Source: Neurospora tetraspora
Lineage: Eukaryota > Ascomycota > Sordariomycetes > Sordariales > Sordariaceae
NCBI RefSeq assembly: GCF_033439725.1
Contig: NW_026944388.1
Span: forward strand, 2,108,001 to 2,172,000
Direction of reading: 5' to 3'
DNA: 64,000 bases
Shown here: one piece after another, positions 33,801-46,123 of the stretch
How the letters are laid out: every line of letters begins with the position of its first letter
How positions within the stretch are numbered: the stretch's first letter is position 1
Made by a program: the position numbers and the translations under genes
The notes under the pieces: model-generated
What the model was told of the DNA's origin: nothing
Databases searched by the model: none
Seen by the model: the letters and a program-made list of their open reading frames with translations, nothing else

Positions 33801-36515
33801 AATACCTTGACAGGCTATCTTGAACCTGCCGCTAGATACGTCCTCGAGAGCTTTGTCACGGCCTCGTCAAACTCACTCCGATTCCAACCCCTTCTAGCGA
33901 CCCTTCTTGTTGCCTTCCAAATCCCCGACTCTACTCTATACCCCCGCCGGGCTGCCGTTGTCTCGGAGAGGCTCCTAGTGGTCCTCGATTTTGCAACTAT
34001 TCTCCTTCGGGTCGCCAACTACCTCGACCTGCCCGTCATCAACCTCCAAACACAACTGTTCAAGTCTGCGTCTCTAGTCGCCCGTCTTCCTGCTATCAGG
34101 CTGTCTTTCAAGGCACCGGCGATAGCTCTCCTGAGTGCGCTAGTAGAAAGTGCTGGGAAGGGCAACGCCGAACCTCCATCGCTGCTGGGATACCTTGGGC
34201 CGCAAATTGCACGGTCATTCATCCAGATCGCTTCGCAGCTGGACAAGCCGTTTGACAGGGTACCAGAATCAGTCAGCACGTGGAAGTTCTTCTCGACGAT
34301 AATGCGGAACCGCCAACAGTGGATGGCAAATTGCCTCCTTACTGGCAAGACTCCCCGCGAGGCTTTGAAGGGAGATGGCAAGATTGCAGCACTTTCTCCC
34401 GACTCGGTCCTCTCCACGGCCATGGAGAAGCTTCGCTCGATCAAGAAGTTGCCAAGCCAGGAGGCCATCGCGATCTTGGACTTCTTCACTTCGGCCCAGA
34501 ACTACTGGCCTTGGACCATCTTCGCCATGCAAAAGGATACGTCCTTCCTGACCGATCTCCGAGCATACGTCCGCGATCTCAAGTCGCCCTCGATGGTTTC
34601 CAGGACAGACCCTAGGGAGGCAGCTTACCAGGCGAGGATAGCAGCTTACATTGCCGAGGCATTTGCTATGCAGCTGTACCATCTGCGTCAGATGCGGCAA
34701 TCGCAAAAGTTTGCGAACGACGTCGTGAACGATCTTGATTACTTCCTGCGCAACGGAGTTCAGGTTTCGGGGTACAATGCCTCGTTGCATTCTAACTTTG
34801 CAAAGAACTTTAGCCAACGATACCCGGGGATCTCGATAGAGGATTTCAAGAGGACAGTCCTTGTTCCTCGTGATCTGGGTTCCCAATTTTACTATGCTTT
34901 GGACTTTGCCGAGTCGATGCTAAGCTACGATGTCGCATGGGATGGTTCGCGCAAGAACGGCTTCAGACATGAAATGGAGAGGGCTAATCTGAACTTGTCT
35001 CTGGTGGAGGCCGAGATTGTAAGTTTGTCGGTGTTTTCTCCCCTACCATGACTTGCGCTAACATGATTCAAGGCTCTCTTCCATGCTTGGGAGTATCTAC
35101 TTCTGGAGCTTAGCATCTCGCTTCTCCCCAAGAACGAGACCGTTGCCAAGCAGATGTCGCAGGTCGCCGAGCAATGTCTGGATGCCAACCAACGGGCTCA
35201 GCCGCCAGACAACATTTTCGTTCGACTGGCACACGCTCGGGCAAACCTGGCTTTGACGCTTCTTCAGCGCCTTGCCGATGCCTCCCACTTGCCCAAGGAC
35301 ATCACCAAGCTGCTGACCAGCATCACAAGGGCCATCAATAACATTGAGGTTCCCTTCGATAAGGACCAGATCTCCTACTTCCGCACCCTTCTCAAGATCC
35401 TGTTCGTCGCTCTGCGTGGAACCAGACACTCCGCCAATGCCCCTGCGCCCGGCGCCTCCACCATGTCGCAGTCCGGTGGTGAGAGCATCTCCGTGGCCGT
35501 CACCCAACTGATCCTCAGCATCCTGGACCGCGTCGTCGCCCAATCCTTCAGGTCACTGGTCGCGCTGGTGCACGAGCCCACCTCGCCCACCACGCCCGAG
35601 GACCTCGCCCTCCTCACCGCGATCCTGCAAGCCTGCCTCAGCGTACCCGGCATCGACCAGTGCCAGGTGCAAGTCCTCAACATCATGGCCGGCCACGACG
35701 TCTTCCAAGTCGCCACCTCGCTCTTCTCCTGGGCCGACAAGCTGACCGACAAGTCGGGCGACCCCATCTACGGCGAGCTGTCCCTACTTTTCTTGCTCGA
35801 GCTCTCCGCCATGCCCACCATCGCCGAGCAGCTCGCCTTGAACGGCTTACTGGGGCACCTCACGTCCGCCAACCTCGCCGGCTTCATGCGCCGCGCCAAC
35901 GTCGGTCCCCTTGCAGACAACGCCGGCGCCGCTCGCTGCTACTCCATCTGGGCCAAGGGCATCTTACCTCTACTACTCAACATGCTCGGCGCCTTGGGAG
36001 CTACCATCGCCCCTGAGATCGCTTACGTGCTCAATCAATTCCCTAACCTCCTCCGTGCAGCGGTGGATAGGTTCGAAGCTCCAGGCACCAATCGCACCTT
36101 TTCCCCCTCCAAGTCTATCACCACCAACAACCCCGGTAACGGAAAAGACACCTCAGGCTTCATAACCCTAACTGCCATCTCAGAAATCCACTCCCTCGCC
36201 CTTTTGACTCGGGTCCTCTCAGCCATAAGATTGACCAACGCCGGAGGGCAATCGGCAAGAGACATTCCGCAGATAGCGGGAGGGTGGGAAGACGAGGCGA
36301 GACAGAATTTGTTGGAGAATGTGGAGTTTTGGTTGGGCAGTAGAAAGGTCCTCAGGGAACGGTTGTTGCCTTTGGGACAGCGGGAGATTGAGTGGAGGAG
36401 CCAAAAAGCTGCCGAGGGGTCGGCGTGTGAGAATAAGTTGGAGGAGAAGGCGGTGGAGATGTTGAGTGGTGTGGCGGAGGTTTTGGGGCTGGGTGCGGGG
36501 GAGGAGGGTGCGTGA
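30888..36515 (+). CDS. nup188: Nucleoporin Nup188
   Basis: A large alpha-solenoid scaffold of the nuclear pore inner ring, binding Nic96 and linker nucleoporins. Two exons, 30888-35018 and 35073-36515, are joined over a 54-bp intron (GTAAGT, GCTAAC, TTCAAG) in phase 0, giving ..LVEAEI then ALFHAWEYLLLEL... The 1857-aa product matches fungal Nup188 in length. The N-terminus (YFPPLEECLTGK, ILSWKLVASAL) and STQDVDNIQEAAGV strongly resemble Chaetomium Nup188. Mostly helical throughout, no membrane segment. A poorly conserved S/T/N linker lies near the end of the second exon. It is convergent with tim9. Confidence 0.93.
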
Positions 36516-37490
36516 GTTAGAGGGTTCGTTTGTGATGGAGTGAGGTGAGGTGAGGAAGGGGGTTATTGAGGGAAAGAAGCGGTGATGACGGGAAGGTTGA
36601 ATGTGGAAAGGTGGTATGCTGTGTGGAATGATAGATGGATGTGTAAAAGTAAGGGAGCTGGTTGAACGGTTAGGCAGTGTAGCAGGAGACTGAGTTATGT
36701 GTTTTGTTTACTTCAAGTCGTAAGCGGGATTGTTGTTTGTATGTCATGCTGCACAATCGAAGATTAAGTTCAAGGAGGTTTAAAGAGAAGTTGGTTGGGC
36801 ATGCTTGCTCTGATGTTTTTTTATGGTTGGTTCACATAGCATTCGAAATTTCAGGATTTCTCTTGAGCTGTGTTATGCGCTTGACAGGCGGGAAGAGTTC
36901 AATGTGAATGTGACTCGTCCATCTGTTTCTTGGGAGTGAGTAGGTTTGTCGCCGATACATCCTCGATGACCAGGCAAACTAGGACGCGCATAGAGATTTG
37001 TAACTTCGTGTCACAGCCTGATTTGGTTAACCGCGTACATTTCATTCATGGGTTCTTTTTTCCAACCTGCTCGCTTAATCTCTTGTTCTTTTCGTGTACC
37101 AGATTCCTTTCCGTAGGTACCTTATCATGCCTCCATGACTATTAGTGGTACAGCCTACTACTCTGTAGGTCGTGTCCCAGGTTGTGATGCCAGATGTCGT
37201 GATAACAGTTTCATCTCCTACGTAGCCAAAGCTGGGCGCAAAGCTGGGCTCGTCTCGAGATATTCTCCCACGTATCCAGTATCCTTTCGTCTCCTCACTC
37301 TCCTCCATCAATCCATCCATCCATCCATCCACGATAACCGGCGCTCGTAGTAGTCACTCATTCTGCACACACGCTATGCCGTCCTCGCAACCTGCCAGTT
37401 TCAAAAAAACCCTCTTATATTTTTTTTTCCCTCTACCACCTCCTCCCATCCCAAGTTATTTGTACAAATCCATCCTCCTCCCGGGGGAAT
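36516..37490. other. Convergent 3' intergenic region
   Basis: Contains a short ATCC tetranucleotide run (37308-37331, ATCCATCCATCCATCCATCC) and a T-rich run (37421-37430) near the tim9 3' end. No gene is seen. Confidence 0.5.
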
Positions 37491-38260
37491 TTACCGCCTC
37501 TGCATCTCAGCAGTCATGGCAGCGTTGAGCTCGCCAAAGCGCTCGCCCAGGCGGGTCTGGGTCGACATGGACTTGAGCACGCAGCGGCTGATGCAGCCGG
37601 ACTCGCGGCCGGAGAGGGCCTTGGAGGTGAAGTCGTCGACGCAGGCGGTGAAGCAGTTGTCGACTAGGTTGCCGAAGACCTGTTGTAGCAAAGGGTGGGT
37701 GTTAGACTCTATGTACTGGGTGGGATTTGGTATATATAACTTGGGATAGATGGGGGAGGGAGGTTTGGGGAAGGGGAAGGGGAAGGGGGGGTAGGTCCGG
37801 AGGAGGGAGGGAGAGAGAGGCAGGGTTGGAGAGAGGAGGGGGAGGTAGGTAGATAGATGGTGGGAGTAGGTGGGATAATAGTTGGGCAGGTTGGAGGGAG
37901 GTAGAGGTGGGAAAGTTTTGGTGATGGTGGGAAGACCGGACAGGGACGAGATTGGTGATGATGGATGGGTAGGAGATGTATTGCCGAAGTAAAGCTGTTT
38001 GTCGCAAAGAGGTAAAGAAAGAAGAAAGAAATAAGAAATGAAAAGATGTATGCGACGACGTACACTCATAAACTCCTTAACCTGGCGTTTCTGAAGGCGC
38101 TGGTCGAGCTCGCGGCTCTCGGCGGCTGTAAGTCTGTTTTGCGATGACGTTAGTTTTCGGGTTCCGAGTCTTCTCTGTTGTTTTAAACCACAAAGTGACT
38201 TCTTTTGCTTGCTTGCTTGCTTGCTTGCTTGCTGGCTTGCTGGCTTGCTTACCCATCCAT
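37491..38260 (-). CDS. tim9: Mitochondrial intermembrane-space chaperone Tim9
   Basis: A small TIM chaperone that pairs with Tim10 to carry hydrophobic carriers across the mitochondrial intermembrane space to TIM22. I model three exons: 38260-38253 (8 nt), 38133-38064 and 37679-37491, with introns of 119 bp (donor GTAAGC, branch ACTAAC, CAG) and 384 bp (GTACGT..ACAG). The 88-aa product starts MDGLTAAESRELDQR and has the twin CX3C signature CFTAC and CISRC, 15 residues apart, which form two disulfides imported by Mia40. GERFGELNAAM matches the Tim9 C-terminal helix. The first exon is so short that automatic prediction would easily miss it. A TTGC repeat array fills the first intron next to its donor. 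Confidence 0.88.
38205..38250. repeat. TTGC/TTGG short tandem repeat in tim9 intron 1
   Basis: About eleven tetranucleotide units (TTGC with three TGGC variants) run up to the 5' splice site of tim9 intron 1. The donor GTAAGC is itself the edge of the array. Confidence 0.85.
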
Positions 38261-40694
38261 TTTTGTTGATTGAGGTTGGTGTTGTTCGGTGGTGATACCG
38301 AACTTTTGGGAAGTTGTTTGTAGGTAGATGGTCGGCTGGCAAAGGTGGAATCGATAACGGATGGATGGATGGATGTCGATGTCGTAGGGCCCGCGCGCGC
38401 GACGGCAGAACGAGTGCGATGGATTGAAGCAGCTTCTAAAAATTCACCGCCCGGCAGAGAGCTTCGTTGCTTGGCGCTTGGTGTCAAGGCTTGGCATTTC
38501 GTGAACCCGCTTGGCCAGAACTCGCGCGCGCGCAGCACTCGATGAAAGATGCCAAGGCCGGCCCGGGGGATGCCAGGTGACATGGGCGCGCGCTAGACGG
38601 CGGCAGGTGGGTTTGAAAGCCGGACGGAAAAGAGGGTCTGTGCGCTAACGTTCGCTTTCAACAACCACGCTGAATGCTTGACTGCAGCTGAACCAACGAA
38701 CTGTACTGCAACCATAGCCGACGACAATGGTGAGGAATGACATCACAGCTAGGTTATCCAACAACCTCTCGGACACGACGCCAACTGAAGTTGAACCGCC
38801 AAAACGGACGGGCATTTACAGAAGGGGAAGTTCGTTAATGTGCAGGTTTCGCCTTTGTCTTGTCCGTGCAGTGGACAAGAAAAATCCCCATTATCCGGCA
38901 ATTCGTCCCTACATCACCCAGTCCTCAGGACGGGGAAGTGAGTGAGTCCTCTCACTGGTTGTGCGCAAGTAGGTACAACGGCGGCATGTCCGCTGGCTTG
39001 TTGGAATTGCTGTCCATTGGGCTGTTTATCTCTCCGTGTCTTGTGTTTTGGTGTCTTGTGTTACCGAAAGTCTTCCTCACTTTGATTATCATTTTGGGTG
39101 TATGGTGGGTGGTGAGGAAGAGAAAGAGGTGGTGGGAGGGATGGGACCAATGTTTTTCGTTGAACGGTTATTTGCGGCTGGCAAAAATGGTGAAGACGTT
39201 GATTTTCTTCATTACTGGAGAGCTCATCACGTTTTTCCGTGTTTACAAGCTCGCTGGCAATCGATGGCGTTCCCGGAAAATAAAACACCAACCGTAGTAT
39301 CGTGGGCTTACATGTAGCCTCAGCCAGTCAGCCTATGACGTCCACCCACCCGGGAGGGATCTCGTGTTCAGGGAGAATTATGTCTTGCCCGCATATGTGA
39401 GGCTGAAAGATGAAACAAGACCCGCAGTTGATGGGTGCAACGTGCTTTTACTTTTCAACCGTTGTGGCATTTTCAGGTGGCCTTCGGTCTTTATGGTTTT
39501 GATATATCTACCATCCCATAAGCAAACTTGGGTTGGAGGCTCTAGGTGGAGTTCATAGTCGCGGCAAAAGACCGGTCGTTCGGGTAAGGGGAAACGCAAT
39601 ACCTACAAGGTAGGCGGCTCGGGAAGACTTCCTTCATCAAGCGGTGAGAATACAATGAGCCGAGCATGACGCTATGAAGCTGAGAGTCGGGTTGGGGATG
39701 AAGAGTTGCTGAAGCTTTGAACTGAACTTGTTCGCACAGTAGACGCAACTGCAAAACCTGGCGGCGAAGCGAAGCTATTTTCTGATGCATTATTTTCCAC
39801 CTCTCGTCAAGTGTGGCGCATGACATGTTTATGGTCTTTGGCGAGAAGTGAGGGGAAACCTACTCTGACCACATGAGCATATTTCGCTTGTCTCACCATC
39901 TCTGCCGACCAAAAGTCATATCGTCGCGAAGCTGCAATGGGACGCTCTGTGGTCTATGTAGTTCCCCTCATTCCCCTCCCAAAACTCTAGAGAGCACACT
40001 AGTGTATGTATGTAGGGTTTTGAAGTCTTTGGAAACCACGCGACTGTATGGGGGATCAGCACCAGTTGCGGTCCCAGCTGGGCGATCAGAGACAATCGCG
40101 GCTTTTTCAGCAAGCTTTCCTTGATCAAGTTATGGGCAGATGGGGTGTTGTATCGTGTGCATATCTAGGCACCTTCTTGGACCCTTTCAAGGTCCTTTGA
40201 CCTGTCAGGTGAGCAGCCACCAACTAAAGCGTTGGGCATCTTTCTTTTCTTGGAGAGGCGAAAGTGACGACGACGCATGTTGCCATTCGTGTCCTTTCTG
40301 AGAGCGTCGTTGGTGTTCATTGTGGTTGTCACTATCTGTCTTTCTTGTTGTGAAGTTATTGGAGATGGAAACAACGGAGCCATTGCCTGGGGAAAAAGTG
40401 CGTCGTATGTACACTGTGTGCTATATTTGGAAATGGATTGGCATAGCGAAATCCAGTGGGATTTTTCCAGCACCTGACAGTTCAAAGTGGATTTTTCGGT
40501 GTTTCTGGGCAATATGGTGGCTGGGCTGCTGTAGAACAGAGAGGTTGGAAAGCAAAATCCACACCGGTTGAGGTGTAATGGAAATCATATTTCGAACCCA
40601 AAACGTTGTCGTGTACAAAAGGACGAAACGATACCTGTACGCCGGTCACACCTGCTGCGTGCTGCGCACTCTGGCACTGCACCGAGTCGCCGTT
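38261..40694. other. Intergenic, no gene seen
   Basis: Upstream region of tim9 with GATG and GCGCGC-rich patches (38355-38400, 38521-38535), then ordinary spacer. A hydrophobic open stretch at 38986-39297 is noted and rejected. No RNA gene is recognised. Confidence 0.45.
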
Positions 40695-41078
40695 TACCGT
40701 ATAATCTCGGGAAATTCAGATTCCAGGTCAGGCATATCCAGCTGGTGCCCAGCTGGAAAAGGGTGTCAGATTCTGCCCGCTGCACTCTGTAATGCCCGAT
40801 TTCTGTCATATTTATGCCCTCAAATGCGCGGCAAAAGAGCGGGGTGACAATGTTTCCAAGCGGAGGTCTGTACACACAGCCTTTTGCTAGCTTTCTTCTT
40901 TTCCTCCTGTAACCATGCAAATTCACTGGAGGGTGGGGCATCCCAGAATCACCCTCCCATGCAAGGAATACAGAAGGCATGAAATGCACAGATATGCTAA
41001 CTAAGCCATATATCTTCCAGCTGGGCACCAGCTGGATATGCCTGACCTGGAATCTGAATTTCCCGAGATTATACGGTA
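40695..41078. mobile_element. MITE-like element with 64-bp perfect inverted repeats
   Basis: Positions 40695-40758 and 41015-41078 are exact reverse complements over 64 bp, separated by 256 bp of unrelated sequence with no coding capacity. If the outermost TA on each side is read as a target duplication, the element runs 40697-41076 (380 bp), beginning CCGTATAATCTCGGG and ending CCCGAGATTATACGG, as expected for a Tc1/mariner-type MITE. The perfect arms show no RIP mutations. Family not known to me. Confidence 0.75.
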
Positions 41079-42836
41079 TTGCGGCACTTGGTGGTACCTT
41101 TATGCTGACCTCACCTTACGTCATTTCCGTGTTGTCAAACACAGTCCTGTCACCGAACGTCCAATTCCTACCGTGAACTGGACAGAGGTGAATACTCAGT
41201 AGACACAACAAAATGGAATTAGAAGTCTTGTAACAGTGTCAAGTGGAAATCTGGATGAAGTCTTGCTGTAGTGGATCTGGCACTTGGGAGAAAGGTGGAT
41301 GTACCCTAACTTTAGGAGAAAACACCAGCCATCTTTTGGTAATTGCCGATGCCTAACGCAGATTAAGCAGTTGAACATCCAAGACAGTACATAGTCATGC
41401 AGGTGCTGAAAAGCCGGGGACCGAATGCCGAGAAGGTTGGACATGTTAAATTGTATAATGGCAGCATCTAGACCTTTTGCCCTTGTTATCGCCAAACGTA
41501 TAGAGGTACAGTATATCAGAGACGAGCACAAACCGCTTCAGGAGATAGTTGCTTTTACAGCCAGGAGATAGCTGCTTTTAACAGCCAGATACGTTGCAAA
41601 CTCAGGTGCAGCGGCACTGCCATACAGTGTGACAGAAGAGTATCCACACAGTCGGCAAAACCCCCGGAGAAGCCCATTGATCCCCTGTTGCTCTTTCCCA
41701 AAATTGCTTTCTCAGTTTTGAGAGAAGTGGAAGCAAAAGCCACAGCTTGTCTTTTTTTTTTTTAAAACTCCTTTTGTTGTTCCGTTTTGTATGCGATGCA
41801 TTGAAACGACATACAACGTCGAGTTACCTGCCACTCTCCCTGCCCGCCAGATCGGCCACCCACCTCCGTCAGCAGTGTTACTATCAGGTACAGGGAGACG
41901 GGTACCCTAAACAGGACGAAACAGACCCAGACGAGACGAAAGCAAAGACAGCTCCCGGTCGCCCCGGCGACGAGCTAGATCCCCCGAGATCCCCCTCCCC
42001 CCTTTCTCCCGGCGCCCTATACCGTCTATACGGCCATCTCCTAAAACAGCTTTGCGACCAGGTTGAAGCCTTCGACAACCGGGTTTCCCTTCTCCTTTTA
42101 AGGCATTGCGACGATCCACGACCTACCAGAAAGGCTTTCAGCTCGCCAGCCCCCCGGCTATCAGCCTGGCCAAGGAAGTGGGCGAGCAGGAACAGGAACA
42201 GGAACAGGAACCGACAGGACAAGACAGGGACAAGAGGGTCAAGGCCAGCCAGACAGGCAGGACAGCCGACAGGGTCCCATTGCCGCCAGCCGCCCCGTCA
42301 AACCGTGCGGTGCATTTTAGTTGCATGGTCCAATATCCACTGCCACCGCTATCCGCAAGTCGTCAGCGTCCACTACAGCACTCCAAGCTGCATCGCGTCG
42401 CAGACAACCTCCTTCTTACAACATTGACCTCGACCTTGAGGACAACAAGGTACCACATACTGCTGCTGCTACATAGCACCGTCTGCAACCGCTGCCGACG
42501 CTGCTTGTGCTGCTGTTACTGCTGCACAGACTCTTAGCTTGACAGTTCGAATCCAAGCCTGCATCCTCCCATCTCGTCCTCGCTTCGGCTGCCCCACGCG
42601 CATCCCCGGTTGCTCAACATCCTCCAACGCCGTCATCGTCTCCCAGTCCTGCGAGTTCGAGTCCACAACGTCCGTCCGGTTTTGCCATCTTTTCTGCCAC
42701 GCGCGGGTGACTGTCGACCGCCTCCTCAGCGTTTGCCTCTCCGGCACCCGACTGATTCGGCACCGTCCTGTCCCGTCGCCACGCCCGCCATCCCTCTTCC
42801 TCCGTCACACGGTCCCCGTCATTACCGTCGTCCGCC
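41079..42836. other. Intergenic and long 5' leader of the RhoGAP gene
   Basis: It carries a 23-24-bp direct repeat (CAGGAGATAG.. at 41539 and 41562). From about 41750 on, C/T-rich and CAG/GCC-rich sequence looks like promoter and long 5' leader of the RhoGAP gene. A 226-codon open frame in the leader is probably chance. Confidence 0.45.
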
Positions 42837-42974
42837 ATGACGTCCGCCGCCGCCGCCGCGCCCGTCGCGCCCGCCCACGTCCCTCCACCACCGCCTCCAA
42901 CCTCCTCGCAGCTGCAGTCGCAGTCGCATACGCAGACGCAAGCGCAAGCGCAGGTCCAGGCTCAGGCTCAGGCT

Positions 42975-43020
<46 letters not shown>

Positions 43021-46000
43021 TCCAGGCGCATTCGCACTCGCATACCCAGTCGCTGTCGCAGCCGCAGCATCGAGCATACAATCCCTACCACGCCTTTGCG
43101 CACCAGCCGCAACCTCCACCTCCCACAAAGCGAGACCTCAAGTCGTGGTGGAAAGGCTTCAAGCTACCCTCGAAGCATCAGGAAGCACATGGTATAGCCA
43201 CCCCGTTCACTAGATCTAAACCCTACCGATCAACATCCTTATTTGCGGAGGACATGGAAGGCTGCCTCAGCGACCTTCCGGAAGCTGCGGCCCTCTTGCA
43301 GGAGATAGTTGCGCAGGAGGTCCTCATCGCAGCCCGAGCGAATGCCCGATCTCAGCAAACAAGTGTGAGCTTGAATCGGATGTCCACTGGCGCACTTTTC
43401 TATGAGAAGCCTCTTCAACTAGACACTCTTGCTCGCTTCCTTAACTGGCGTCTTAGTAGAAGATGTACTGGCGAAGATGGACCCTGGCCGGTGCAAGACC
43501 CCGCTAAAACAAAATCAGTAGTAGCAGAACCGCCGAAAGGCATCTTTGGCGTCCCCCTTCGCGATAGCATCAAGTACGCCAATGTTGCCATATCCCTTGT
43601 CGACGAAAATGGGAAAAGCTACATCTACGGTTACGTCCCCATCGTGGTTGCCAAATGTGGTGTTTTCTTGAAGGAAAAGGGTTCGTATAGCATCACCCCC
43701 GTCCTCTCCCCCCTTCCATCCCGTGGCATACTTTTGGAGAGTCCTAACTTTTCATCCAAGCAACCGACGTTGAGGGCATCTTTCGTCTCAGTGGGTCAGA
43801 GAAAAGGATAAAGGAACTTAAACATATATTCGACTCGCCAGACCGGTACGGCAAAGGGCTGGTGTGGGATGGATACACGGTTCACGATGCCGCCAATGTC
43901 CTCCGTCGCTACCTCAACGACCTCCCGGAGCCGGTAGTCCCTCTCGAATTGTATGAGGAGTTTCGAAACCCGTTGAACGGTGCCACTAGGCAGGCCACTG
44001 GCGACACCGACGGCCCCCAATTTGTCGAAAATTTTGATATGGACGCTGCCATCATCAGGTATCAGCAACTGATCACCGAGATGCCGCCACTCAATCGCCA
44101 GCTGATGCTTTATATCCTGGATTTGCTCGCCGTCTTCGCCGCCAAGTCCGACATTAATCGCATGAACTCGCAGAACTTGGCCGCCATTTTCCAGCCAGGC
44201 ATGCTCTCTCATCCCGCCCACGCCATGGCACCTGAGGAGTATCGTCTCAACCAATGTGTTATTATCTTCCTCATTGAAAACCAGGATCATTTCCTCATTG
44301 GTATGCAAGGTACAGCGGCCGACGAGAGGACGGTTCAGGAAGTCCAGAAGGGGACGCCTACCATCAACGCCCCCGGGACACCTAAGAACTATCAGTCTGG
44401 AGTGAACCGGACAGCATCGAATGCCAGCGCTGGAGCCCAAAGTGTTTCCAAGGAAGGCATGATTAGGAGGAACAAGTCGACGTCTTCAAGGCGTTCCCTT
44501 GCTTCCAATGGTGCGCCGAGCCCGGGAAGCCCTGCATTGACTTCCACGCCTACGGGAGGCTTGGGCCGGAGCAACACCTTGCCATCGAAACGATCGCCTC
44601 GCGTGCCGCCCGGAAGGTTCGCGCATCGGCATGATGCGTCTAATTCCCCAGTCGGTCCCTTAACGCCGGTTCATCCGCCGTCAGTTCCTGGAGTTATGCC
44701 TCCTACGCCGACAGTACTGCCACCAGCGCCAGCGGTTGTTTACGAGGTCGCTACACCTCCGGAAGAATCTTCGGTACCATCCATAGCCACGTCCACGGCT
44801 CCTTCGAGTTTGCTACCCAATCATTCTGTCCCAGCTACCAGGAGTCAGGAAAAGCTGCTGGATTCCAACGCCGAGGCCGCAACCCCCTCCAAGGAACGCC
44901 GCATACCCAACATACCAAATATCTTCCAGAGAGCGCCTACTGGGGAGAATGAACTTCGACAGCCTAACAAGCTGAGGAAGAAGATGCCTGGTGCTGGTGG
45001 TCATTATAGTGCTCATAGTTCGACGATATCGCTCCCTCGCTCAGCAGCGGCCTCGCCCAGTGTCGAAGCTACGAATCCCATGGAAACGGTCCCACCATTG
45101 CCCGGAAACCTTGATGCGGTAGTGTCTAGCGGACAACCAGCGCCTTCCCCTTCCGACTCTACGCCGAGGGCATCCCAAGCACCTTCAGCGCCCTCAACCA
45201 CCTTGCATCCTAACAACGTCCCTGAGGCACAACACAAACCAAGAGAATCTCCGCCCACTTCAGTCACATCATACAACGACATGTCTGATCCCGACCAAGT
45301 CGAGACTCAGACTACTGCTAGTTTCGCTAGCCCAGAGGTGGCATCCCCGGATAGGGATAAGAAAAGGCGGTGGCGCCTGTCGAGGAAGAAGGAGGACAGC
45401 ATATCCTTGAATTCTCCTCCAAACATCAGCCAGCCTCTCATCTCCCCGCGCATGCTGGGCTCGAATTCGCAGGCTGAGGGGAGCAACAGTTCCGTAGGCA
45501 GTTCTGGTTATTTTCATCACAGACCCCGGGCAAGTGTGAGCGGGGATGTTTCTGACGCGGGCATGATGAGTAGCCTCGATGACCGTTCGATGATGAGCGA
45601 CGCAACCAGGGAAGGCAGAGACCACGACCGAGACAGGGACTGGGACAAGAGCAGTGAATACCGCAAGTCAAACATTGCCGATTGGCTGAAGCACAAGTAC
45701 CGCGAGCATAGGGAGACAGCGGAACAGAGAAGGGCCAAGTCGCCACCAGCACATGATGGTAGATCGGCATCCATTGGGGAGCGGATTCGCAAGAGCATAG
45801 ATATGAAGCGGGAGATGAACAACGGGAGCGAAAAGGGATATAGCGATGAGCATATTCCGATGCCACCACCGCCTATGCGGGAACTAGGACCGGGACATTC
45901 ACAGACATCCATCCAATCTGCTCCCCAATCTGTCCAGCAAGCTCAACCACAGCCGATGCAGGCTCAGCAACCCCCAGCACTTTACCAAAACGAAGTGCAG

Positions 46001-46123
46001 TCGGTCGAGGTGCAACCTGTTGCGCAGAACCTTCCAGCACAGGTTCAGCCCAATGTCCAGCCAGAGCAGCCGGCTGAAGCGCCCGTGCCCACTCCTTCAA
46101 GGCACATGGATCTAGATGAGTAA
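42837..46123 (+). CDS. Rho GTPase-activating protein (Sac7/Bag7 type)
   Basis: Accelerates GTP hydrolysis by Rho-type GTPases that control cell wall and actin. I model exons 42837-43191, 43528-43680 and 43761-46123 (956 aa). The second intron (80 bp, GTTCGT, CCTAAC, CAAG) is needed: it joins GVFLKEKA to TDVEGIFRLSGSEKR. The first (336 bp) is in frame and stop-free, so a 1068-aa form without it is possible; splicing it puts PPKGIFGVPL right after the N-terminal basic part, as in relatives. RhoGAP motifs: GIFRLSG (Arg finger near residue 175), NVLRRYLNDLPEPVVP, NLAAIFQPGML. The N-terminus has a QA/QAQA repeat from a CAGGCA array. The C-terminal two thirds is disordered, S/P-rich, with a basic KDKKRRWRLSRKK-like patch. 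Confidence 0.9.
42940..43025 (+). repeat. CAGGCA-type hexanucleotide repeat
   Basis: A run of CAGGCN hexamers (CAGGCTCAGGCA..CAGGCACAGG) encodes alternating Gln-Ala in the RhoGAP N-terminus. Its length is likely variable between strains, in frame. Confidence 0.85.

Noticed and set aside
38986-39297. Hydrophobic open frame that could be a small membrane protein
   Set aside because: T-rich sequence gives hydrophobic residues by itself; no splice or start support and no known family.
41747-42427. 226-codon open frame upstream of the RhoGAP gene
   Set aside because: Low-complexity, R/P/Q-rich translation of what looks like a GC-rich leader; starts in a T-run.
42539-43213. Open frame with Gly-Thr/Gly-Ser repeats overlapping the RhoGAP start
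   Set aside because: Another reading frame of the CAGGCA repeat; the RhoGAP frame has the conserved domain.
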